A stretch of 64,000 bases of DNA from an uncultured Paenibacillaceae bacterium (GTDB taxonomy: Bacteria > Bacillota > Bacilli > Paenibacillales > K13): positions 186,001-250,000 of the forward strand of contig CAJXLT010000002.1 of NCBI GenBank assembly GCA_913056365.1, read 5' to 3'. How positions within the stretch are numbered: the first letter of the stretch is position 1; every line of letters begins with the position of its first letter. Below, one piece after another: positions 54,501-63,183 of this stretch. The notes under the pieces are model-generated. The model was given only the letters and a program-made list of their open reading frames with translations. It was not told the DNA's origin and searched no databases. The position numbers were made by a program, and so were the translations under genes.

Positions 54501-55310
54501 TTAATGCTGACATACCGAGCAGAAGAACATCTTGCGCCCAGATGAAGTTTCCTTCTGTATAGCAGCACCACAGCGCGGGCATGGCTCGTCCTCCCGATCA
54601 TAGACTTGGCAGCGTTCCGTATACTTCCCAGTCAATCGATCACCTGTATAAAATGGCTGCTCCATGTAACCGCCATATTGAATAGCAGTGCGCAACACAC
54701 GCTGGATCGAATCATACAAGCGCTCCCAATCATTCTCCGATAGCGATGGACAAGCTCGAGCCGGACGAATACCGGCCTCATAGCATATTTCATCCGCATA
54801 GCAGTTGCCAATACCGGCGATCACATGCTGATTGACCAGCTGCAGCTTCAACCGCCCCCGCTTCTTCGCCATTCGCACTAGCCACTGCTCCATGGTCAGT
54901 TCGGGCTGAAGCGGCTCCGGACCAAGCGGGTGAAGCCGTTCCGCTAATCCGGTTGCGTCTAGCAAATGCAAGTAACCTAGTCGCAATCCGATGAAATACA
55001 AGGAGCCCTTGACCGTATCCAAGCGAACCTGAATAGTCCGATCCGGCTTGTCTGCTTCCTTACCCCAGAACATCCAGCCGCCAAGCATTAAGTGCAGAAG
55101 CAAATGCTCGCCTGAATCAAGCGTAAAGATGAGATGCTTCGCTCTTCGTCTAATACTTGTCACTGTTCGCCCTATAACCTTGCGGGTGAAGTGGACGGTC
55201 GACACGTTCAGCGACTTCTCTCGACCTATGTATACGTCTGTGATGACATATCCTCTCAGCTGTTCTGTCAGCAGCCGCCGATACGTCTCCATCTCAGGCA
55301 ACTCCGGCAT
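54501..55310 (-). CDS. Fpg/MutM-family DNA glycosylase
   Basis: 269 residues. MPELPEMETY supplies the catalytic N-terminal proline, so the ATG at 55310 is the true start and not the two ATGs before it; AAGAAGG sits 8 nt upstream. A C-terminal zinc finger reads CPRCGAAIQK and FFCSVCQH. The family removes oxidised purines and cuts at the site, and endonuclease IV encoded next can process the product. GGWMFWG and other changes suggest a paralogue rather than the main MutM. Confidence 0.82.
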   Translation of the reverse strand: MPELPEMETYRRLLTEQLRGYVITDVYIGREKSLNVSTVHFTRKVIGRTVTSIRRRAKHLIFTLDSGEHLLLHLMLGGWMFWGKEADKPDRTIQVRLDTVKGSLYFIGLRLGYLHLLDATGLAERLHPLGPEPLQPELTMEQWLVRMAKKRGRLKLQLVNQHVIAGIGNCYADEICYEAGIRPARACPSLSENDWERLYDSIQRVLRTAIQYGGYMEQPFYTGDRLTGKYTERCQVYDREDEPCPRCGAAIQKETSSGRKMFFCSVCQH

Positions 55311-55384
55311 CATCATAGCCTTCTTTCCATCGTTTAGAATGAATCCGTTCGACCCGGCTTCTCATGATACATAAAAGTACATAT

Positions 55385-55500
55385 TTCCTGCGATTGTGCA
55401 GGCTTTGCTTTCGAATCTCGGGGGGAGTCCGAAATTCCTGCGATTGTGCAGGCTTTGCTTCTCAAATTCGAGGAAATCTCGAAATTCCTGCGATTGTGCA
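55385..55500 (+). repeat. Intergenic repeat family A, 50-bp period
   Basis: TTCCTGCGATTGTGCAGGCTTTGCTT starts at 55385 and 55435, with a shortened copy at 55485: exactly 50-bp spacing. The segments between them can fold (TTCGAG/CTCGAA). Related degenerate copies follow near 55547 and 55595. On the complementary strand the units give peptide-like KQSLHNRRNF frames, but no gene is likely. Confidence 0.75.
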
Positions 55501-55636
55501 TCTTTCTCAGCACGATACCGCCGGATAAGCCATTTCACACTCAAGGTTCCTGCATAATCGCAGGCTTTTGCAGAATAACCATATTTCTACGGCAAATTCC
55601 TGCACTTTCGCATTTTTTTCAGGGTGTGATTTCAAC

Positions 55637-55730
55637 TCGTGCGAATTCGGTACTTCTGGCACATCCGTACCTCAGATGAATGTGTGACGTTCATTCGTGC
55701 GAATTCGGTACTTCATGTACATCCGTACCC
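55637..55730 (+). repeat. Intergenic repeat family B, two copies
   Basis: TCGTGCGAATTCGGTACTTC starts at 55637 and 55695 (58-bp period), each followed by a variable stretch and CATCCGTACC. GGTAC and GTACC can pair to give a hairpin in each copy. Confidence 0.7.
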
Positions 55731-55740
55731 GAACAGACAG

Positions 55741-55785
55741 CAGTCCCGCCGACTGCGGCCTGTTGGCCATGCGTCTGCGGGACTG
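55741..55785. terminator. Hairpin downstream of the MrfB gene
   Basis: The 9-bp stem CAGTCCCGC/GCGGGACTG encloses GGCC/GGCC. It has no T-run, so termination is only possible. Confidence 0.45.
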
Positions 55786-55863
55786 CCGGTACTGATTAAG
55801 CTTCCCTAATTAAGCTGAAATTATGGATAGACGGATCGTGACATGTCAGCGACAACGCACGCG

Positions 55864-57288
55864 TTATCCGGTACGGTCTTGCGACGCCGCCTTGCGGCGC
55901 AGGCGATCAATACGCTTCGTAATCTCGTTCAGCTGTGCACGCTGCTTGCCGCTGTCACGTCCGCGGGCAAGCGACAGGCGGCGCAGGGCTAGCTCCTTCG
56001 CCTGCTCCGCATAATGGAGCGCGAGAGGAATATCCTTCAATCGATGCTCATAGGTCATCGCGAGCTGTACCCTCGCTTCAATAGCGGCAGCAGGGGAAGC
56101 ATCGCTGTCTTGCAAGCTTTCCTTCCAGAGCTGAACAGCTGTATGAAGCTCCCCCTTCTTCTTAAGCACTATAGCGAGTTCGTACTGTATGCCCTGCCTT
56201 GCCTCCGGCTGCAGCTCCATCAGATAGCGATATGCCGCTTCTGCTCGATCGTGCATCCCTTGATTGTCGAACCATACGCCTGCGCGGAACACTTCGCTTG
56301 CTTCCAGCGAATCGAATGACGCCGAGCCGTCAGCCAGCGCCGCGAAGTGCGCAGCCAGCAAATTAAGCGTTAGAATATCCCACTCATTATGATGGAACAC
56401 CCCTTCGAGGATGGATGGCTTCTGCTCGGCCAAGTATTTCACGTACAGCTCAGGAGCAAGAGATCCGGGCACATCGTCATGACGATATACGCCTAATCGT
56501 CTCTCTTCGACCATGCTCAATCGACAGCTAGGCAATGTCTTGCGGTATAAGCTTCGCGAAGGGTATAGGAAATCCAGATGGGCAAATCGATCCAGCTCGC
56601 CGACCTCCATGCGATGCATAACAAACCGATTGCGTACGACCGGCCAATCGAAGGTACGCCCATTGTAAGTGACGAGATGCGTATACGTCGCAAGCAACCG
56701 CTTCAATTCATGCAGCATAGCCCGTTCTTCGGCCGGATTACGAATCAGCATCTGATCGACAACAAAGACCTGTTCCCGGAAGTAGCCGATACCGATCATG
56801 AAAGGAACATTCCCCGTCCCTACACCAAGCCCTGTCGTCTCTGTGTCGAGGAACAGCATGCGTTCACAGAGCGGCGGTGCAGAGGACGAGTGCGCCAACT
56901 CCGCCAATTCCTCGTCAGCTGATGCCGGAAGCAGCGGCGCTCCCTTGCGCAGCCTCGACTTAGACTTGTCCCCCGGCTTCACTGCTACTTGCTCCAACAC
57001 ATCCGCGCAGCTTAGCAGATCACCTAGCTTCGCATAACCGTGCCGATGCGCAAGCGGAAACTGACGCCTGCGGCGGATGAAGCTGCCGCACGCATTGACA
57101 GCGAGATGAGCATCAAGCGGCGCCCACTCGGCACTTTGCACTACACGCGCGATCTCATCTGCTTCGGGTACTTGCGCGTTCGTCTGGCCTTCGCGCTCGC
57201 CACTGTCGACAGCTTTTTCCTCCTGCTGCTCGAGGTCTGGCGCTTGCGAGCGTTGCCTTTGCTTCAACAATTGGTCACGCAGTCTCAT
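55864..57288 (-). CDS. mrfB: MrfB (YprB) exonuclease-like protein with TPR
   Basis: 474 residues. Residues from about 142 form a DEDDh-type exonuclease: MLFLDTETTGLG, LVTYNGRTFDWPVV and HHNEWDILTLN. The C-terminal part (about 345-460) has TPR-like helices (HDRAEAAYRYLMELQPEARQ). In B. subtilis MrfA and MrfB act in repair of mitomycin C DNA damage, apart from UvrA-dependent excision. The gene overlaps mrfA by 4 bp (ATGA). The N-terminal 130 residues are less conserved. Confidence 0.85.
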   Translation of the reverse strand: MRLRDQLLKQRQRSQAPDLEQQEEKAVDSGEREGQTNAQVPEADEIARVVQSAEWAPLDAHLAVNACGSFIRRRRQFPLAHRHGYAKLGDLLSCADVLEQVAVKPGDKSKSRLRKGAPLLPASADEELAELAHSSSAPPLCERMLFLDTETTGLGVGTGNVPFMIGIGYFREQVFVVDQMLIRNPAEERAMLHELKRLLATYTHLVTYNGRTFDWPVVRNRFVMHRMEVGELDRFAHLDFLYPSRSLYRKTLPSCRLSMVEERRLGVYRHDDVPGSLAPELYVKYLAEQKPSILEGVFHHNEWDILTLNLLAAHFAALADGSASFDSLEASEVFRAGVWFDNQGMHDRAEAAYRYLMELQPEARQGIQYELAIVLKKKGELHTAVQLWKESLQDSDASPAAAIEARVQLAMTYEHRLKDIPLALHYAEQAKELALRRLSLARGRDSGKQRAQLNEITKRIDRLRRKAASQDRTG

Positions 57289-59573
57289 GCTTCGCCCTCC
57301 TTGGCCGCCGCAAGCAGCTCCATCGCCAACGACTTGCCGGTTAAGCCAACTTCTTCAATCGGGCCGACGCATGCCGGGCAACCGCTCATACACGTACAAG
57401 CCTCCATATGCGCAATCGCCTTGTCCAGCAGCTCGCCATGTACCTCATACAGCCGTTCACTCAGTCCTATACCGCCGGGATAGCGGTCGTAGAAAAAGAC
57501 AGTCGGCCGCTTCGTATGCACGGCCTTCACCTGCGGCACGACACGAATATCCATCGGATCGCACATCAAGTACAGCGGAGCAATATGGACTAACACATTC
57601 GCCAGCCCAAGCAGGGCGAATTGCAAGTCATTAGTGCTGCGTCCTTCACTAAACCGTTCATCGAAGGAGAACCAGTAGGAGGTAGTATGCAGCTCTTCCT
57701 CAGGGAGATGAATCGGCCCGGCGCCAATATTCTCATGCGTGCCAAGCTTGATCTTCTTGAAGATCGTCGCCTTGGCGTTCACCGTCACCTCGCCGAAGCA
57801 GCGGGAGAGTATGCCAGTCGTCTCCTCACGATCCGTATGCAGCACCTTAAGCTGCACAGCAAGATTGGCATCCGTGTAGTAATCTACGCTAACCTGCCGA
57901 ACGAACGCCTTCTTCTCCTCGAAGTCGAGCTTCTCTACTTGGTACTGAACACCCTCATGAATGTATATCGCTTCCTCATGCAACAAGGTCGGCGCGCTGA
58001 AACGGTCAACCTCGCCTATTACCTTACTCCCCTCCGACATATCGATGATGACGAAGTTCTCCTGTGCCGCCGCTCGCAACGATACATTGTGTGCGGGGAA
58101 GGACTGCTCCATCCAATACCATCTGCCGTCCGCATGATGCAGTGTGCGCTCCTCTGTCAGAAACTCGAGAATGTCGATAATCGAAGTAGCTCCGAACGCT
58201 TCATCCTGTTCGAAGGGCAGCTCATACGCGGCACACTTCACTTGATCGAGTAATATCATCAGATTGTCCGGATGAATGAGCGCCTGCTCGGGTGGACGAT
58301 CGAAGAAAAACTGCGGATTTTGAATCATATACTGGTCCAATGGATTGCTGCTCGCCACCATGAACGTAATCGAGCTTTCCTGTCTGCGTCCAGCCCTCCC
58401 TGACTGCTGCCAAGTGCTCGCGACAGTGCCTGGATAGCCGTTCAGCACACATGCCTGCAGTTGTCCGATATCGATGCCGAGCTCCAGCGCGTTCGTACTG
58501 ACTACGCCGCGAATCTCTCCGTTACGCAAGCCGCGCTCAATCTCACGCCGCTGCTTCGGCAGATAGCCACCGCGATAGCCGCGTATCGACCGGGCACCTA
58601 ATTCGTTGCGAATCAGCTCTTGCAGATAGGTCAATAATATCTCGACGCGTACTCGGCTACGTGCGAAAACAATCGTCTGAATGCCTTGCCTGAGCAGCAT
58701 GCCTGCGATCTTCTTCGTCTCCAGCACACTGCTGCGGCGAATGCCGAGCTGACGGTTGACGACAGGGGGATTGTAGAAGACGACGTGCTTCTCCCCTGTC
58801 GGCGCGCCATTATTGTCGATGAGCGTGACACGCTCACCGATCAATCTCTCTGCATGCTCCTTCGGGTTCGCAATCGTAGCCGATGCGCATATAAACTGAG
58901 GAGCAGAGCCGTAAAACCGGCATATTCGCTTCAAGCGGCGAATGACGTTCGCCACATGGCTGCCGAATACGCCTCTGTATGCGTGCAGCTCGTCGATTAC
59001 AATATACTTCAAGTTCTCGAAGAGCTTGACCCACTTCGTATGATGCGGCAAAATCGCAGCATGCAGCATATCTGGGTTCGTCACGACGATATGGCCGGCA
59101 TTGCGAATCGCCTGCCGAACTGTTGGCGGCGTATCGCCATCGTACGTATGCGTCTTAATGTCCACTTCCATGAAGTCAACCATATGCTGGAGCTCTGCAA
59201 CCTGATCCTGAGCCAACGCCTTCGTCGGGAACAAGTACAATGCCCGCGCCTCATCATCACCTAGAACGCCTTGCAATACCGGAAGATTGTAGCACATCGT
59301 CTTACCCGAAGCAGTAGGGGTTACAGCTACGACATGATCCCCCCGAGTAATCGCTTCGAATGAATCTGCCTGATGCACATACAGGTCGCCAATGCCCTTC
59401 TGCTGTAACGCTTCCTGCAGCTTCGCATGGAGCCGATTCGGAAATGGCGCAGTTCTCGCAGGGCGCGGCGGGATCGTATGCCAGCATGTCACATTAGCCA
59501 TCAGCTCACGATTGTTCTTCATCTGGTCGATCCATTCCTGGATGGACGACACCTTCCCTGTAAGTCGATTCAT
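57285..59573 (-). CDS. mrfA: MrfA (YprA) DEAD/DEAH-box helicase
   Basis: 763 residues from the ATG at 59573, where AAGGG lies 9 nt upstream; the ORF-track start is longer. Helicase motifs include TPTASGKTMCYNLP (I), VIDELHAYRGVFG (II), CASATIANP (III), VSTNALELGIDIG and QQSGRAGRRQ (VI). A C-terminal DUF1998-type domain carries CTCMSGCPACVG, a four-cysteine metal site. It is an ATP-driven 3' to 5' helicase of mitomycin repair in B. subtilis. MrfB follows, translationally coupled. Confidence 0.9.
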   Translation of the reverse strand: MNRLTGKVSSIQEWIDQMKNNRELMANVTCWHTIPPRPARTAPFPNRLHAKLQEALQQKGIGDLYVHQADSFEAITRGDHVVAVTPTASGKTMCYNLPVLQGVLGDDEARALYLFPTKALAQDQVAELQHMVDFMEVDIKTHTYDGDTPPTVRQAIRNAGHIVVTNPDMLHAAILPHHTKWVKLFENLKYIVIDELHAYRGVFGSHVANVIRRLKRICRFYGSAPQFICASATIANPKEHAERLIGERVTLIDNNGAPTGEKHVVFYNPPVVNRQLGIRRSSVLETKKIAGMLLRQGIQTIVFARSRVRVEILLTYLQELIRNELGARSIRGYRGGYLPKQRREIERGLRNGEIRGVVSTNALELGIDIGQLQACVLNGYPGTVASTWQQSGRAGRRQESSITFMVASSNPLDQYMIQNPQFFFDRPPEQALIHPDNLMILLDQVKCAAYELPFEQDEAFGATSIIDILEFLTEERTLHHADGRWYWMEQSFPAHNVSLRAAAQENFVIIDMSEGSKVIGEVDRFSAPTLLHEEAIYIHEGVQYQVEKLDFEEKKAFVRQVSVDYYTDANLAVQLKVLHTDREETTGILSRCFGEVTVNAKATIFKKIKLGTHENIGAGPIHLPEEELHTTSYWFSFDERFSEGRSTNDLQFALLGLANVLVHIAPLYLMCDPMDIRVVPQVKAVHTKRPTVFFYDRYPGGIGLSERLYEVHGELLDKAIAHMEACTCMSGCPACVGPIEEVGLTGKSLAMELLAAAKEGEA

Positions 59574-59742
59574 CTCCAGCATCCCTTCCCCAACTCTATA
59601 GTGAACGATTCGTATGAACGATAAATTGTTGTGCATGATATACCGTGTAGAATGATTACTCATTACGAACTCTCTTCTATTTTACAGAATATACGTTCCC
59701 CTAGCAACGAAAACCTTCAAATGGGTCCCTGCCTTGCACAAC

Positions 59743-59789
59743 AAAAAAAGACTGACCTAAAGTCCGGTTACAGACTAGTAGGACAGTCT
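59743..59789 (-). terminator. Terminator after the small gene at 59811
   Basis: On the minus strand AGACTGTCCT pairs with AGGTCAGTCT (one mismatch) and is followed by seven Ts. It shields the mrfA promoter region from upstream reading. Confidence 0.85.
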
Positions 59790-59810
59790 CTTAAGCGGGA
59801 GCGTAGACCG

Positions 59811-60020
59811 TTAAGTAGCGGAATCGTCATGATCATAGCGGAATCCGTCCTGCAGGACGCTAGCATCATTGCTCTGCGCAGACTGCAGTTGGTGCGAAGA
59901 TTGCCGAAGCTTGTTCAATACCCCACTATAATTCAAAGCTGACTGATAGCTTACCCCGTTGTTAATCCCTTCCTGCAGCGCCTGCTCAATAACCGCCATA
60001 TCTTGCGCATCCAGATCCAT
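59811..60020 (-). CDS. Small 69-residue protein, unknown
   Basis: MDLDAQDMAVIEQALQEGIN is followed by a polar, Ser/Gln-rich stretch (RQSSHQLQSAQSND) and an acidic tail. AAGGGAGG lies 9 nt before the ATG and a strong terminator follows. Soluble and probably helical at the start. No family recognised. Confidence 0.6.
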   Translation of the reverse strand: MDLDAQDMAVIEQALQEGINNGVSYQSALNYSGVLNKLRQSSHQLQSAQSNDASVLQDGFRYDHDDSAT

Positions 60021-60182
60021 GCCTGCTGCCTCCCTTTCTTGAATCTATATCCTTCAACTAGGTTGTACAGCCTAACAGCTTTCTATGCGTGCGATAGTTG
60101 TAAGAGCTGCATCATCAACTAGCTCAGGCGGGACAATGTAAGAATCAATCTCATGATTTGGGGTGCTTAGCTTACCCATGTT

Positions 60183-61247
60183 CTACTTATCATCTAGAAT
60201 AGCCATAACCTCCATTAGAAAATGGGCACTCAACTGAACGCTTAAATCCAGCGACTCGTCTTGCGGCCGTTTCCCCCAATGATAATGAAATAATCCATGA
60301 ACCTCGGAAGAACCTCTATGCCACAACTGCTCGGCATTATGTCGCAAAAAAGCTGTAATCTGTTGCGATCTCTCCGGATCTACAGCGATCAACTGAGCCA
60401 AGTAACGCACCAGGATACCCTTGAATAATCCTGCATCTCCTTGATCATCACCTTCACCATACATAGCTCCAGTCTCTGCATCAACGAATATATTCATCGT
60501 ATGTGTTGCTGTTAGCTGTGCATGATCAAGATAACTAGATTCTCCTGTTACCCTATAGAGCTCAACCGCAGCACCGATATAAACGCCCTGGCAATACGTG
60601 AACTTCCAGTCTGAATCGATCCTGCCATCTCCCAATCGGTTGATTCCATCCATAACAAAGCCCGTTTCTGGATGAACCAATGTTGACCGGAGCCAATCGA
60701 ATATATTCCTAGCAAAATCAAGATCTGATTGCTTGCCAAATAACCGGAATAGCCTAGCTCCCAATATCGCTGCAGGACCGTTCGCAGGGGTGTTTTTATA
60801 ATCAAGTTGGGATTTCTGCCAAGCGATCCCGCCACCCTGGTGATCATTCCAACCCGTTTGGATATCTTCCCACAGTTCGAATACTGCTTTCAAATAGACA
60901 TCGTCTCGAGTCTGTTCGTACACACGCAATAAGGCCAAGGCCATCCATTCCATGTCATCATACAACGCATTTATAATACTTCCACCATTACGGAACAGAA
61001 TCCCCTTATATTCCTGCTCTATCATCTCCAGCACAGCTCCGTCCTTCGTACGTTCGTACACATCAACTAGACTGTCAAGCGCGTGTGCATACCACCAGTA
61101 ATGGAACGTCAGATTACAACGATTATCCATGCAAGGATACGTATTGTTAAACATGTTCAAGTCTTCGTTCCAATAATGCTGAACTAGGCGATTGAAGGCT
61201 TCGTCCGCCCTGTCAGTCCAAGTTAAATAATCATTCATCTTTATCAT
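60183..61247 (-). CDS. GH76 family glycosidase, cytosolic
   Basis: 354 residues, (alpha/alpha)6 barrel of the GH76 type. YDDMEWMALALLRVY carries the paired aspartates of the active site; RCNLTFHYWWYAHALDSLVD and GGGIAWQK are also characteristic. GH76 enzymes cut alpha-1,6-mannan. No signal peptide, so it should act on imported mannooligosaccharides brought in by the ABC system encoded next to it. GGAGGGAG precedes the start. Confidence 0.82.
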   Translation of the reverse strand: MIKMNDYLTWTDRADEAFNRLVQHYWNEDLNMFNNTYPCMDNRCNLTFHYWWYAHALDSLVDVYERTKDGAVLEMIEQEYKGILFRNGGSIINALYDDMEWMALALLRVYEQTRDDVYLKAVFELWEDIQTGWNDHQGGGIAWQKSQLDYKNTPANGPAAILGARLFRLFGKQSDLDFARNIFDWLRSTLVHPETGFVMDGINRLGDGRIDSDWKFTYCQGVYIGAAVELYRVTGESSYLDHAQLTATHTMNIFVDAETGAMYGEGDDQGDAGLFKGILVRYLAQLIAVDPERSQQITAFLRHNAEQLWHRGSSEVHGLFHYHWGKRPQDESLDLSVQLSAHFLMEVMAILDDK

Positions 61248-61279
61248 GGTCTCCCTCCATCGGAAAGGCGCTAGACTAT

Positions 61280-62194
61280 TTATTCTTTAATCCCAGAAAA
61301 AGCAATACCTTGCATAAAATACTTTTGCAAATAAATAAAAATAAGAACAATTGGAATCATCACAGCGCACGAAGCAGCCATCAGCGGACCAAAATCCGTA
61401 TTCCTGTTATAGGAAAAAGCCTGCAAACCCATTTGTACCGTAGCTTTATTAGGATCATTCAATATAATCAATGGCCATAAAAAGTTATTCCAGCCTGCCT
61501 GGAACGTAAATATGGCCAAGGTTGCCAGTGCTGGTTTCGTCAAAGGAAGATAAAGCTGCCAATAAATACGAAACTCTCCGCATCCTTCAATACGTGCCGC
61601 CTCCATTAAATCATTAGGCAAGCTCATAAAAAATTGACGCATCAAGAAGATGGCAAACGTACCCGAGGCACCAGGAAGAATAACCCCCCAAAACGAATTA
61701 AGCAATCCATATCCACCTGTCCCCAATATACTATTGCCTCCAAATAACGGAACATGCACTAGAACGATATACTGTGGAATAAACACAACAACCGGAGGAA
61801 TCATCATCGCCATAAGCAACATTCGAAATAAGAAAGTTCTGCCTCTAAACCGCAATTTAGCAAAAGCATAACCCCCAAGCGACCCGAACAATAAATTTAG
61901 ACAAACACCCGCGAGCGCAATAACGAATGAGTTATAAAAAAACCTGCCAAAAGGCACCAATGTGAATGCTTCTCGATAATGCTCGATTGTCAACTGAGAT
62001 GGAATCCATTGCATTGGAATTTGAAAAATCTCACGGTCCGGTCTAATAGACGTAAGAAAGCTCCAGATGAATGGAAGCGTCATCATAATTGCAATTAAGA
62101 CGCAGACACTATAGAAAAGGAGGTTGGTGACGACTTTTTTCCTTGCTAATCGTGGAATATGAGTAGCATTCACGACCACATTTAATTGTTTCAT
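61280..62194 (-). CDS. Carbohydrate ABC permease, MalG-type
   Basis: 304 residues from the ATG at 62194 (GAGGAGGTGG upstream); the longer ORF overlaps the preceding permease gene. Six helices. The EAA loop is EAARIEGCGEFRIYWQLYLPLTKPALA. It lies 13 bp after the MalF-type gene. It should pair with it to import an oligosaccharide, likely a mannoside given the GH76 gene. Confidence 0.88.
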   Translation of the reverse strand: MKQLNVVVNATHIPRLARKKVVTNLLFYSVCVLIAIMMTLPFIWSFLTSIRPDREIFQIPMQWIPSQLTIEHYREAFTLVPFGRFFYNSFVIALAGVCLNLLFGSLGGYAFAKLRFRGRTFLFRMLLMAMMIPPVVVFIPQYIVLVHVPLFGGNSILGTGGYGLLNSFWGVILPGASGTFAIFLMRQFFMSLPNDLMEAARIEGCGEFRIYWQLYLPLTKPALATLAIFTFQAGWNNFLWPLIILNDPNKATVQMGLQAFSYNRNTDFGPLMAASCAVMIPIVLIFIYLQKYFMQGIAFSGIKE

Positions 62195-62207
62195 TCCTGC
62201 CACCTCC

Positions 62208-63089
62208 TCATATATTGGCGCCATCGCGGTTCATTTTAAGATTAACGAATGTAAATACGACTAGAACTATAGCTAGAATGAAGGCCTGTGCGGAGGCATA
62301 GCCCATTTGCAATTGATTAAAGCCCATGTTGTAAATATGATACACTACAGTTTTCGTCGAATTAGCTGGCCCTCCCTGCGTTAGCACATAGGCCTGATCG
62401 AACAATTGAAGCGCCATAATAATACTCATCGTACTCACAAAAAATGTAACAGGCTTCAGCATCGGCCACGTAACATAATAAAAGCGTTGTACTTTGTTAG
62501 CACCATCTATTTTGGCAGATTCATACAAATGATCAGGTACTCCTTGTAAACCAGCCAAATATATAATCATATTGCTGCCTACGGTCATCCATAATGTGAT
62601 GACGACAATAGACAGCAATGCCGTATTCGTCTGGGCAAGCCAAGCCGGTCCAACAATGCCAATATAGGATAATAATTCATTGACCAAACCATATTCCGGG
62701 TTCAATAACCATAACCAAACTGTAGATGCCGCAACAGCCGAAGTGACCGTAGGCATATAATACATGGTACGAAAAAACTTCATCCCTGGCTTTTTCTGGT
62801 TGACCAATAGGGCAATTAGACACGATAGGATCACTATGGCCGGGACATATATGACAGTAAAAATTAGCACGTTCTTAAATGAAACCCAAAAAATATAATC
62901 CCCAATAAGCCGCTCGTAGTTGGCCAACCCAATCCAGTCTGATCTACTTAGCACATCATAATTGGTAAAGCTAATAAACAACGCCATCCCGACTGGCACG
63001 ACCATAAATACAAAAAATAGAAACATCGCTGGCGAGATAAATAAATAGGCCATGCGCGACTCGTGCTTGCCAACTCTTCCTGCTGCCAT
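62208..63089 (-). CDS. Carbohydrate ABC permease, MalF-type
   Basis: 293 residues with six helices. The coupling loop is LYESAKIDGANKVQRFYYVTWPMLKPV, and the periplasm-facing region has RTMYYMPTVTSAVA. GAGGAGGG lies upstream. It forms the membrane part of the importer together with the MalG-type protein; no ATPase gene lies in the window, so a shared MsmX-type ATPase is likely. Confidence 0.88.
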   Translation of the reverse strand: MAAGRVGKHESRMAYLFISPAMFLFFVFMVVPVGMALFISFTNYDVLSRSDWIGLANYERLIGDYIFWVSFKNVLIFTVIYVPAIVILSCLIALLVNQKKPGMKFFRTMYYMPTVTSAVAASTVWLWLLNPEYGLVNELLSYIGIVGPAWLAQTNTALLSIVVITLWMTVGSNMIIYLAGLQGVPDHLYESAKIDGANKVQRFYYVTWPMLKPVTFFVSTMSIIMALQLFDQAYVLTQGGPANSTKTVVYHIYNMGFNQLQMGYASAQAFILAIVLVVFTFVNLKMNRDGANI

Positions 63090-63183
63090 ATAAAACCCTC
63101 CTCATTGCAAGCAATGTGTACCCTAATTCCATATCAATAGTAGAGGAGAGTCATCCTCTCCTCTACTATCGGGATACTGTTCC

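Noticed and set aside
55385-55500. Possible CRISPR array (26-nt repeats, 24-nt spacers)
   Set aside because: Only two full copies and one partial, intervals fold on themselves, no cas genes; treated as intergenic repeats.
55362-55544. 60-residue minus-strand ORF through repeat family A
   Set aside because: Its sequence is only the translation of repeats, with no ribosome binding site.
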